Assembly: GCF_946222605.1 (NCBI RefSeq)
Contig: NZ_CAMIIE010000089.1
Span: forward strand, 1 to 11,750
Length of the DNA stretch: 11,750 nucleotides
Direction: 5' to 3'
Source of the DNA: an uncultured Acidocella sp.
GTDB lineage: Bacteria > Pseudomonadota > Alphaproteobacteria > Acetobacterales > Acetobacteraceae
Below are positions 1 through 5,404 of the stretch, one piece after another; position 1 is the first letter of the stretch, and every line of letters begins with the position of its first letter. Position numbers and translations under genes: made by a program. The notes beneath the pieces are model-generated. The model saw only the letters and a program-made list of their open reading frames with translations. It was not told the DNA's origin and ran no database searches.

Positions 1-33
1 AGACGTGGCCTATGCCTGGATCGGTTGCCTCAC

Positions 34-111
34 TTACTTGCGGGTCGCGGAGACGTAAGAGTTGATCTCAGCGCCGATGCAGATCTGTTTCACGGTCGGT
101 TTACGCCACAT
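34..111 (-). CDS. pqqA: PqqA, precursor peptide of the cofactor PQQ
   Basis: This 25-residue peptide (N-terminus MWRKP, C-terminus SATRK) is the ribosomal precursor of pyrroloquinoline quinone. The family hallmark is a Glu and a Tyr three residues apart, which the radical SAM enzyme PqqE crosslinks and which become the PQQ skeleton. Here they are Glu15 and Tyr19, the same positions as in Klebsiella PqqA as I remember it, whose N-terminus MWKKP also matches. The start is fixed by a strong Shine-Dalgarno (AAGGAGGA, 119-126) seven bases before the ATG. A nearer ATG at 118 is out of frame and stops after five codons. The gene lies 87 bp downstream of the cytochrome c gene on the same strand. No pqqB start is visible in the remaining 33 bases, so the rest of the pqq operon would be outside the window. 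The recognition is confident despite the small size, because length, Glu/Tyr spacing, RBS and neighbourhood all agree. Confidence 0.93.
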   Translation of the reverse strand: MWRKPTVKQICIGAEINSYVSATRK

Positions 112-118
112 TGTCCAT

Positions 119-126
119 TCCTCCTT
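119..126 (-). promoter_or_regulatory. Strong ribosome binding site of pqqA
   Basis: AAGGAGGA on the minus strand is near-perfect anti-16S complementarity. It ends seven bases before the ATG at 111 and decides the start of this very short gene. PqqA is consumed stoichiometrically in PQQ synthesis, so strong translation is expected (inference). Confidence 0.85.
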
Positions 127-137
127 GGTTATGATCC

Positions 138-153
138 GGCGCGACGTCGCGCC
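138..153. repeat. Perfect 16-bp palindrome in the pqqA leader
   Basis: GGCGCGACGTCGCGCC is fully self-complementary (8+8). It sits 12 bases upstream of the pqqA Shine-Dalgarno. It could be an operator, a transcript-stabilising structure, or part of an attenuator. The sequence alone does not decide. Confidence 0.6.
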
Positions 154-156
154 CTT

Positions 157-177
157 ATTTGCAAACCGCTTGCAAAT
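157..177. repeat. Inverted repeat ATTTGCAA-N5-TTGCAAAT upstream of pqqA
   Basis: Two perfect 8-bp arms are separated by five bases. Because TTGCAA is itself palindromic, the element also reads on the minus strand as two direct copies of TTTGCAA 11 bp apart, about one helical turn. That spacing suits a dimeric DNA-binding protein. It lies between the cytochrome c stop and pqqA and is AT-richer than its surroundings. A role as operator or promoter element for pqqA is inferred. Confidence 0.55.
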
Positions 178-183
178 TTCGCT

Positions 184-198
184 CACCCTTGCCGGGTG
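184..198 (-). repeat. Short hairpin directly after the cytochrome c stop codon
   Basis: CACCC-GGCAA-GGGTG on the minus strand starts at the base after the cytochrome c TAA. It can form a 5-bp stem with a 5-base loop, followed by AGCGAAATTT rather than a run of T. It is more likely a weak or partial terminator, or an mRNA 3'-end stabiliser, than an efficient stop. Confidence 0.45.
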
Positions 199-609
199 TT
201 ATTTGACCTGAGAGACCAACGGGGTGCTGTCGCCCATCGCCTTGTCGTAATTGAGGGCGGTGCTGCCGGCGGGGTAGCCGTTGGTCTTCAGAATATAGGC
301 GAAGATGTCCTCATACTGGGTATGGGTCAGGCTGCCCGGCTGGCCGGCGGGCATCTGCTGGGCCATCTCGGTGAAGAGCGCGCCCACGGTATAGTTGTTG
401 CTGGGGGCGGCGAAAGCCTGGCCAACCAGGGCCGGGCCGGCGCCACCTTCCATCTTCGCGCCGTGGCACATGGCGCAATTCTGCGCGTAGGCATCGGCGC
501 CGGCGCTGGCCTGGGCATCGGTATAGATCGCCGGCGGGGTTGCCGCCTGCGCCGCCGCCGCACCCAGGGACAAGACCAAACCGAGGGCCGCAATCTTCAT
601 GTTTTTCAT
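199..609 (-). CDS. Periplasmic c-type cytochrome of the PQQ-alcohol dehydrogenase cluster (XoxG-like)
   Basis: A small soluble class I cytochrome c of 136 residues, probably the electron acceptor of the PQQ dehydrogenase encoded two genes upstream. Residues 1-22 form a Sec signal peptide with a cleavage site near AQA|A. The haem motif CAMCH is at residues 45-49, with Cys45 and Cys48 for covalent attachment and His49 as axial ligand. Met86, in QMPAGQPGSLT, is the likely distal ligand. There is only one haem motif. The gene starts seven bases after the stop of the XoxJ-like gene, with a purine-rich GAGAAGAG ribosome site in the gap, so the two are almost certainly cotranscribed. The enzyme itself has no haem domain, unlike quinohaemoprotein alcohol dehydrogenases, so a separate cytochrome is required. 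The role as direct partner is inferred from position; the cytochrome c assignment is secure. Confidence 0.88.
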   Translation of the reverse strand: MKNMKIAALGLVLSLGAAAAQAATPPAIYTDAQASAGADAYAQNCAMCHGAKMEGGAGPALVGQAFAAPSNNYTVGALFTEMAQQMPAGQPGSLTHTQYEDIFAYILKTNGYPAGSTALNYDKAMGDSTPLVSQVK

Positions 610-616
610 ACTCTTC

Positions 617-1456
617 TCACTCTTTCATGCCTGAGACGCCGCGAGCCGGGACGTCATAGGGTTTGACCAAAGCCGCCAGCTGCCGCGATGCAGCAAGCGC
701 CTCGATCGCCTTATTGAACGCCCTGACCTCCGGCTTATTCTGCGCCGATTGCGGATACAGAGCAACAACGTTCCAGTTTGCGTAAGGCATGTTCAATTCC
801 GCGACATGCAGGCTTTGCGGGTGCGCGGCCAGTTGCTGGTTCAGCCAGGGCCGCCAGATCAGCGCGGTGTTCACCTCGCCGTTCAGCACCGCGCCGAGCA
901 GCTGATCGTTGGTGTAATAGACATGCTCATGCGTCATCGTCGCGGTGGTGAAATAGGTCTCCGCCGGCGACATGTTCAGCACCCCGATCGTGCCCTTATG
1001 CAGCAAGCCCTTGAAGCCGCCCGAGACATCCTGCTGCCCGACAGCGACAAAGCCGGTGCGGGCATAAGGGCGCGAGGCCGCCAGCCCGGCCGGGACATTG
1101 CCGCCGCCATCTTCCAGCGGAAAGCCCATCACCAGATCGCAATCATGCACCAGCGCCTTGATGGCCTTCAGGTTTTCGCCATGGCCGGCATCGTCATCGC
1201 CACCGGATTCGGATTTCAAAGAATCACGCTCGATGAAGACCGCAACCTCTCCCGCCTTTTGCGCCACGGCCCGCGCCACCGCCATGTCGGTCGGCAGCAT
1301 CGGGTTGGCCTTGTCCACGCAGAATGTGATGTTGCCCGCGTGGGCGAGGCCGGGGCAAAGCAATGCCGCCGCGAGCAGCATTGCGCCGGAGGCAAAAAGT
1401 CCCGACCGCTTGCGCGGCCGGGTCAGGTCACCTTCAGGAGCCAATTTTATAGACAT
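617..1456 (-). CDS. xoxJ: XoxJ/MxaJ-like periplasmic binding protein associated with quinoprotein dehydrogenases
   Basis: This 279-residue protein matches the family annotated as quinoprotein dehydrogenase-associated putative ABC transporter substrate-binding protein (MxaJ/XoxJ). It has the bilobed fold of solute-binding proteins but is encoded without permease or ATPase genes. Family members are thought to help maturation or activation of the periplasmic PQQ dehydrogenase. A signal peptide spans residues 1-40, with a basic RPRKR stretch followed by a hydrophobic run ending LAHA. The mature part opens with the family-like FCVDKANPMLP. The start chosen is the ATG at 1456, which overlaps the end of the dehydrogenase gene by 23 bp. 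A TTG at 1468 would extend it by four residues. No strong Shine-Dalgarno is seen, so translation is probably coupled to the upstream gene. Gene order dehydrogenase-J-cytochrome differs from the xoxF-xoxG-xoxJ order I know best. Confidence 0.85.
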   Translation of the reverse strand: MSIKLAPEGDLTRPRKRSGLFASGAMLLAAALLCPGLAHAGNITFCVDKANPMLPTDMAVARAVAQKAGEVAVFIERDSLKSESGGDDDAGHGENLKAIKALVHDCDLVMGFPLEDGGGNVPAGLAASRPYARTGFVAVGQQDVSGGFKGLLHKGTIGVLNMSPAETYFTTATMTHEHVYYTNDQLLGAVLNGEVNTALIWRPWLNQQLAAHPQSLHVAELNMPYANWNVVALYPQSAQNKPEVRAFNKAIEALAASRQLAALVKPYDVPARGVSGMKE

Positions 1457-3161
1457 GCAGCTGACCAAAGCGCGGGGTGTTCTTCAGCGGCTCGGCGAGC
1501 GCGCCGCCCCAGAGCGGCCACATACCGCCATAGCTCGCCCACACCGCGACATATTCGGTGCCGTTGACGCTATAGGCGACAGGGTCGGCGAGGATGGCGG
1601 TGCCCATCGCCGGGCTGGTCCAGAGCTCCTTGCCGGTCTTGGCATCGAAGGCGTGCAGCTTGCCATCGACGGTGCCGGAGAAGACAACGCCGCCAGCGGT
1701 GCTCAGCGCGCCCGCATCCCAGACCTGCTTGGTCTCGTGCTGCCACATCTGCTTGCCGGTGTTCAGGTTGATCGCCTGGAAGGAGCCGAGATTCGGGTCC
1801 TTTGGATCCGGCAGCATCTTGAAGGTCTCACCCAGGAAGGGCAGCCCGGCCGCGTAGGTCACCGGCACGCCGGTCATGCTCATGCAGGCATGCAGCGTGG
1901 TGATGTAGGCGGTGTGGTTCATCGGGTCCACCGCGATCGGCCACCAGTTCTTGCCGCCCAGGAAGGAGGGGCAGGTGGTGATGGTCTTGCCCAGGGCCGG
2001 GCGCAGGGCCTGGCTGGTCTGGGTGACGCCGTTCTTGATGCCGGTGACGGAGGTGTCGTGCACGAAGGGCACGGCATAGATGAACTTGCCGGTGGTGCGA
2101 TCCAACGCATAGAGATAGCCGTTACGGTTCGGCTGGATCACCGCCTGGTACTGCTTGCCCTTATAGGTCAGGTCGGTCAGCACCGGGGTGTTGACGCCGT
2201 CATAATCCCAGGTGTCGTTCGGGGTGAACTGGTAGTACCATTTCAGCTTGCCGGTATTCGGGTCCAGCGCCACCAGGGAGTCGGTGTAGAGATTGTCGCC
2301 GGGGCGCATCGTCGCCAGCCACGGGCCCGGATTGCCGACGCCCCAGAACAGCGTGTCGGTCGAAGGGTCGTAGGTGCCGGTCATCCAGGGCGAACCGCCG
2401 CCGGTCTTGTAGGCGCCGGCGGGCCAGGTCTTGCCGCCCGGCTCGTCCTCGGACGGGGTGGTGTAGAATTTCCACAGCTCGTTGCCGGTATTCACGTCCA
2501 GCGCCACGATCCGCCCGCGCGCGCCATACTCGCCACCGCCGGTGCCGATAATGACCTTGCCATTCACGATCAGCGGCGCCTCGGTGATGGAGTAGCCGGT
2601 GCCCGGCTCCTTCAGCGTGACATTCCATTTCACCGCGCCGGTGGCGGCATCCAGCGCCACCACATGATTATCCAGCGTGCCGAAAATCACCATGTCGCCA
2701 GACAGCGCGACGCCACGGTTATTGGTGTCGCAGCACAGCGTCTTGAAGGCGGCGGTGGGCAGCTGATAGTCATATTCCCAGAGCTTCTGGCCCGTCGTCG
2801 CGTTATAGGCGATGACATGGTCCTTGGCGGTGGTGACGAACATATAATCGCCATTGATCACCGGCGAGCCTTCGAACGCATCGGGAATATCGATCTTGTC
2901 GGAGGTCCAGGCCTCGGTCAGCTTGCCGGCGTTCTTGGTGTCGATCTGCTTGAGCTGAGAAAAATTCTGCCCGGTATAGTCATGATTGAACATCAGCCAG
3001 CCATCATTGCTGGCGGCGTTGGCCAGCATGTCGCTGGTCACCGGCTGGTAGGCGGCCTGATCGGCGCGCGCCATCGGCGCGGCCAGCAGCCCCGCCGCCA
3101 GCGCGAAGCTGACCCCTGTCAGCAGACGCCGCGCCAGACGTGAATGTTTCGAAACGCTCAT
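1434..3161 (-). CDS. PQQ-dependent alcohol (methanol/ethanol) dehydrogenase, lanthanide-type signature
   Basis: A periplasmic quinoprotein of 575 residues that oxidises primary alcohols to aldehydes with PQQ. Numbering is from the ATG at 3161, which has AGGGG seven bases upstream; an in-frame extension to 3230 would put 23 residues before a good signal peptide (1-33, cleavage at ARA|D). The vicinal Cys143-Cys144 pair that forms the disulphide ring over PQQ is present. Metal and catalytic residues align as Glu194, Asn277, Asp319 and, two residues on, Asp321 in WDYDGVN. This second Asp is the lanthanide ligand of XoxF and ExaF/PedH; calcium enzymes carry Ala or Ser there. Several propeller-blade repeats of the AxDxxTGxxxW type are visible. 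There is no C-terminal haem c domain, so it is a type I quinoprotein served by the separate cytochrome downstream. The sequence style around the active site and the linked acetaldehyde dehydrogenase favour an ExaF/PedH-like ethanol enzyme over a methanol enzyme; substrate is inferred. Confidence 0.93.
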   Translation of the reverse strand: MSVSKHSRLARRLLTGVSFALAAGLLAAPMARADQAAYQPVTSDMLANAASNDGWLMFNHDYTGQNFSQLKQIDTKNAGKLTEAWTSDKIDIPDAFEGSPVINGDYMFVTTAKDHVIAYNATTGQKLWEYDYQLPTAAFKTLCCDTNNRGVALSGDMVIFGTLDNHVVALDAATGAVKWNVTLKEPGTGYSITEAPLIVNGKVIIGTGGGEYGARGRIVALDVNTGNELWKFYTTPSEDEPGGKTWPAGAYKTGGGSPWMTGTYDPSTDTLFWGVGNPGPWLATMRPGDNLYTDSLVALDPNTGKLKWYYQFTPNDTWDYDGVNTPVLTDLTYKGKQYQAVIQPNRNGYLYALDRTTGKFIYAVPFVHDTSVTGIKNGVTQTSQALRPALGKTITTCPSFLGGKNWWPIAVDPMNHTAYITTLHACMSMTGVPVTYAAGLPFLGETFKMLPDPKDPNLGSFQAINLNTGKQMWQHETKQVWDAGALSTAGGVVFSGTVDGKLHAFDAKTGKELWTSPAMGTAILADPVAYSVNGTEYVAVWASYGGMWPLWGGALAEPLKNTPRFGQLHVYKIGS

Positions 3162-3218
3162 CCTGTTTCCCCTCTGTTCTTGAACCATTTTGCCCCGGAC
3201 AGGGCTTGATGTTGGTGC

Positions 3219-3229
3219 TGACATTGTCA
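3219..3229. promoter_or_regulatory. Small palindrome TGACA-T-TGTCA between the DUF779 and PQQ dehydrogenase genes
   Basis: A perfect 5+1+5 palindrome lies 57 bp upstream of the dehydrogenase ATG in a 143-bp intergenic gap. The gap is long enough for a separate promoter of the dehydrogenase, but I see no convincing sigma-54 or sigma-70 elements in it. The palindrome could be an operator half of such a promoter, or chance. Confidence 0.3.
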
Positions 3230-3304
3230 CGGTTCAGGCATGCGCCCGCCCCGCCGCGCCCGCCAGCTGCTGGCGCGGATCTTGTTTTTGCTTGTGGCTT
3301 GGCT

Positions 3305-3676
3305 CTAGCCGGCCGCGTCGAGGGCGGCGAGTTCCGCATCCTCGAACACCCGCGAGCGGGTGAGGAAGCGCAACCCCGTCCCATTCTCCAGCGAGAACAT
3401 GCCGCCCATGCCAGAGACAACGTCGATGATCAGCTGGGTGAATTTCCAATATTCAAACTGCGAGGCACTCATGAAAAATTCCGCCCCGCCAATTTCACCC
3501 AGCTTCACATCGTCCGGCGCCAGCAGATAATCGCCCACCGGATAGCACATCGGTGTCGAGCCATCGCAGCAGCCGCCGGATTGGTGGAACATGACGGGGC
3601 CATGTTCCGCCTGCAGTTTTCGGATCAGCCCCAGCGCCGCTTCGGTTGCCAGAACGCGTGCGGGGGGCAGATCCAT
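3305..3676 (-). CDS. DUF779 family protein, aldehyde dehydrogenase-associated
   Basis: A 123-residue soluble protein of the DUF779 family, known for sitting beside AcoD/ExaC-type aldehyde dehydrogenase genes; its biochemical role is not established. The conserved core is visible: HQSGGCCDGS at residues 31-40 and a third Cys at 44 (PMCYP). Cys36, Cys37 and Cys44 could bind a metal or take part in redox chemistry (inference). The later part has FFMSASQFEYWKFT and ENGTGLRFLTRSRVF segments. The start used is the ATG at 3676, seven bases after an AAGGGA sequence that itself contains the stop codon of the aldehyde dehydrogenase. An ATG at 3682 lies too close to that site. The 11-bp gap to the upstream gene implies translational coupling. 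No signal peptide, so it acts in the cytoplasm with the dehydrogenase. Confidence 0.88.
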   Translation of the reverse strand: MDLPPARVLATEAALGLIRKLQAEHGPVMFHQSGGCCDGSTPMCYPVGDYLLAPDDVKLGEIGGAEFFMSASQFEYWKFTQLIIDVVSGMGGMFSLENGTGLRFLTRSRVFEDAELAALDAAG

Positions 3677-3687
3677 CACCATTTCCC

Positions 3688-5220
3688 TTAGAAGAAGCCC
3701 AGCGGCTTCGGGCTGTAGCTGACCAGCAGATTCTTCGTCTGCTGATAATGATCCAGCATCATCTTGTGGGTTTCGCGACCGATGCCGGACTGCTTGTAGC
3801 CACCGAACGCGGCATGCGCCGGATAGAGATGGTAGCAATTCGTCCACACACGCCCGGCCTTGATGCCGCGGCCCATGCGATAAGCGCGGTTGCCATCGCG
3901 CGACCACACCCCGGCACCCAGGCCATAGAGCGTGTCATTCGCCGCGTGCAGCACCTCTTCCTCGGTCTTGAAGGTGGTCACGGAGAGCACCGGCCCGAAG
4001 ATTTCCTCCTGGAAGATGCGCATCTTGTTATGGCCGTGGAAGACGGTCGGGTTGATGTAGAAGCCGTTGGAGAGGGCGCCGCCGAGATCGACCTTGCCAC
4101 CGCCGATCAGCATCTTCGCCCCTTCCTGCTGGCCGATATCGATATAGGACATGATCTTCTGCATCTGCTCGGACGAAGCCTGCGCGCCGATCATGGTGGA
4201 AGGATCCAGCGGGCTGCCCTGCTTGATCGCGGCGACGCGCTTGAGCGCGCGCTCCATGAATTTATCGAAGATGTTCTCCTGGATGAAAGCGCGCGACGGG
4301 CAGGTGCAGACCTCACCCTGGTTCAGCGCGAACAGCACCAGACCCTCGATCGCCTTGTCGAGGAAATCATCATCCTCGGCCATCACGTCCGAGAAGAAGA
4401 TGTTGGGGGACTTGCCGCCCAGCTCCAGCGTCACCGGAATCAGGTTGTGGCTGGCATATTGCATGATCAGCCGGCCCGTCGTCGTCTCGCCGGTGAAGGC
4501 GATCTTGGCGATGCGGTTGGAGGAGGCCAGCGGCTTGCCGGCTTCCAGCCCGAAGCCGTTGACGACGTTGATGACGCCCGGCGGCAGCAGATCGCCGATG
4601 ATTTCCATCAGCACCATGATCGAAATCGGGGTCTGCTCGGCCGGCTTCAACACCACGCAATTGCCGGCGGCCAAAGCCGGGGCCAGCTTCCACACCGCCA
4701 TCAGCAGCGGGAAATTCCAGGGAATGATCTGCCCGACCACGCCCAGCGGCTCATGGAAATGATAGGCGATGGTGGTCTCATCCACCTCGGAGAGCGCGCC
4801 TTCCTGGGCGCGCACACAGGAGGCGAAATAGCGCATATGGTCGATCGCCAGCGGCACGTCCGCCGCGGTGGTCTCGCGGATCGGCTTGCCGTTATCGACG
4901 GTTTCGACATAGGCCAGCAGATCGAGATTTTCCTCCATCCGGTCGGCGATCTTCAGCAGCGCCAGAGCCCGCTCGGCCGGGGCGCGCTTGCCCCAGGCAT
5001 CGGCGGCGGCATGGGCGGCGTCGAGCGCCAGATTGATATCCGCCTCGTTCGAGCGTGCGGCCTGGGTGAAAACCTGGCCGGTGATCGGCGAGACATTATC
5101 GAAATACTGGCCGGAAAGCGGCGCCGTGAACTTACCGTTAATGAAGTTGTCGTAGCGCGGCTTGAAGGAAAACCCGGAAAGGGCGCTTCCCGACAGAGGC
5201 GCGATGGCTGCGTCGAGCAT
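3688..5220 (-). CDS. NAD-dependent acetaldehyde dehydrogenase, AcoD/ExaC type
   Basis: A cytoplasmic aldehyde dehydrogenase of 510 residues, close to the roughly 506 usual for ExaC/AcoD. It converts acetaldehyde or other short aldehydes to the acid with NAD. Landmarks: oxyanion Asn169 in PWNFP, the cofactor-binding region FTGETTTGR (242-250), general base Glu266 in TLELGGK, and nucleophile Cys305 in QGEVCTCPSR; the CTCPSR form is typical of this subfamily. The C-terminus ends in the subfamily-like SPKPLGFF. The start at 5220 is supported by GAGGA eight bases upstream; an open frame to 5322 has no family-like sequence and would overlap the promoter. The gene is the first of the alcohol-oxidation block and removes the aldehyde made by the periplasmic PQQ enzyme. 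A near-consensus sigma-54 promoter lies 60 bp upstream, suggesting control by an AcoR-like enhancer-binding protein that is not in the window. Confidence 0.95.
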   Translation of the reverse strand: MLDAAIAPLSGSALSGFSFKPRYDNFINGKFTAPLSGQYFDNVSPITGQVFTQAARSNEADINLALDAAHAAADAWGKRAPAERALALLKIADRMEENLDLLAYVETVDNGKPIRETTAADVPLAIDHMRYFASCVRAQEGALSEVDETTIAYHFHEPLGVVGQIIPWNFPLLMAVWKLAPALAAGNCVVLKPAEQTPISIMVLMEIIGDLLPPGVINVVNGFGLEAGKPLASSNRIAKIAFTGETTTGRLIMQYASHNLIPVTLELGGKSPNIFFSDVMAEDDDFLDKAIEGLVLFALNQGEVCTCPSRAFIQENIFDKFMERALKRVAAIKQGSPLDPSTMIGAQASSEQMQKIMSYIDIGQQEGAKMLIGGGKVDLGGALSNGFYINPTVFHGHNKMRIFQEEIFGPVLSVTTFKTEEEVLHAANDTLYGLGAGVWSRDGNRAYRMGRGIKAGRVWTNCYHLYPAHAAFGGYKQSGIGRETHKMMLDHYQQTKNLLVSYSPKPLGFF

Positions 5221-5279
5221 TGAATGGTTCCTCGCTTTGTTGTGCGCGGTTAAGCCGCGTTTGGACGTATCCAGGTTCC

Positions 5280-5295
5280 AGCAAGGATCATGCCA
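5280..5295 (-). promoter_or_regulatory. Sigma-54 (RpoN) promoter of the aldehyde dehydrogenase operon
   Basis: On the minus strand the sequence TGGCATG-ATCC-TTGCT matches the sigma-54 consensus TGGCACG-N4-TTGC(A/T) at all but one of the specified bases. The invariant GG and GC are separated by the required 10 bp. A start site about 12 bases beyond the GC would fall near 5269, giving a leader of about 50 bases before the ATG at 5220. Sigma-54 promoters need an ATP-dependent activator; known aldehyde and acetoin catabolic operons use AcoR-type ones. Confidence 0.75.
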
Positions 5296-5376
5296 AGGCC
5301 GGAAACTGGCTGAGTTATTCAAACCACACTCGCGCCGCCCAGCAAAACAATTCGCGTTTAGCGTCCTGAAACCTCA

Positions 5377-5399
5377 CACTGTCCCATAACAGAACAGTG
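5377..5399. promoter_or_regulatory. Inverted repeat CACTGT-N11-ACAGTG, candidate upstream activator site
   Basis: Two perfect 6-bp arms are spaced 17 bp start to start. They lie about 80-100 bp upstream of the -24 element of the sigma-54 promoter, the usual place for an enhancer-binding protein. It also directly follows the hydrolase stop at 5405 and could fold in that transcript, but no T-run follows. The activator-site role is inferred from position only. Confidence 0.4.
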
Positions 5400-5404
5400 A
5401 ACAC

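Noticed and set aside
25..666. A plus-strand frame across pqqA and the cytochrome gene
   Set aside because: It covers three inverted repeats and two minus-strand genes with strong family signatures, and has no domain of its own.
1098..3143. A 681-codon open frame on the plus strand opposite the PQQ dehydrogenase
   Set aside because: It is antisense to a gene with clear catalytic and metal-binding residues, its protein is rich in Arg, Gly, Ala and His with no domain, and long antisense frames are expected in GC-rich coding DNA.
3256..3280. GC-rich hairpin (CCGCGCC/GGCGCGG) considered as a terminator
   Set aside because: A T-rich stretch follows only on the plus strand, where no gene ends; on the minus strand the sequence after it is GC-rich with no T-run.
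3646..5223. A 525-codon plus-strand frame opposite the aldehyde dehydrogenase
   Set aside because: Low-complexity antisense shadow of a well-supported gene; no ribosome site or recognisable motif.
5221..5322. A 34-residue N-terminal extension of the aldehyde dehydrogenase
   Set aside because: It would overlap the sigma-54 promoter, has no similarity to the family, and a good ribosome site supports the start at 5220.
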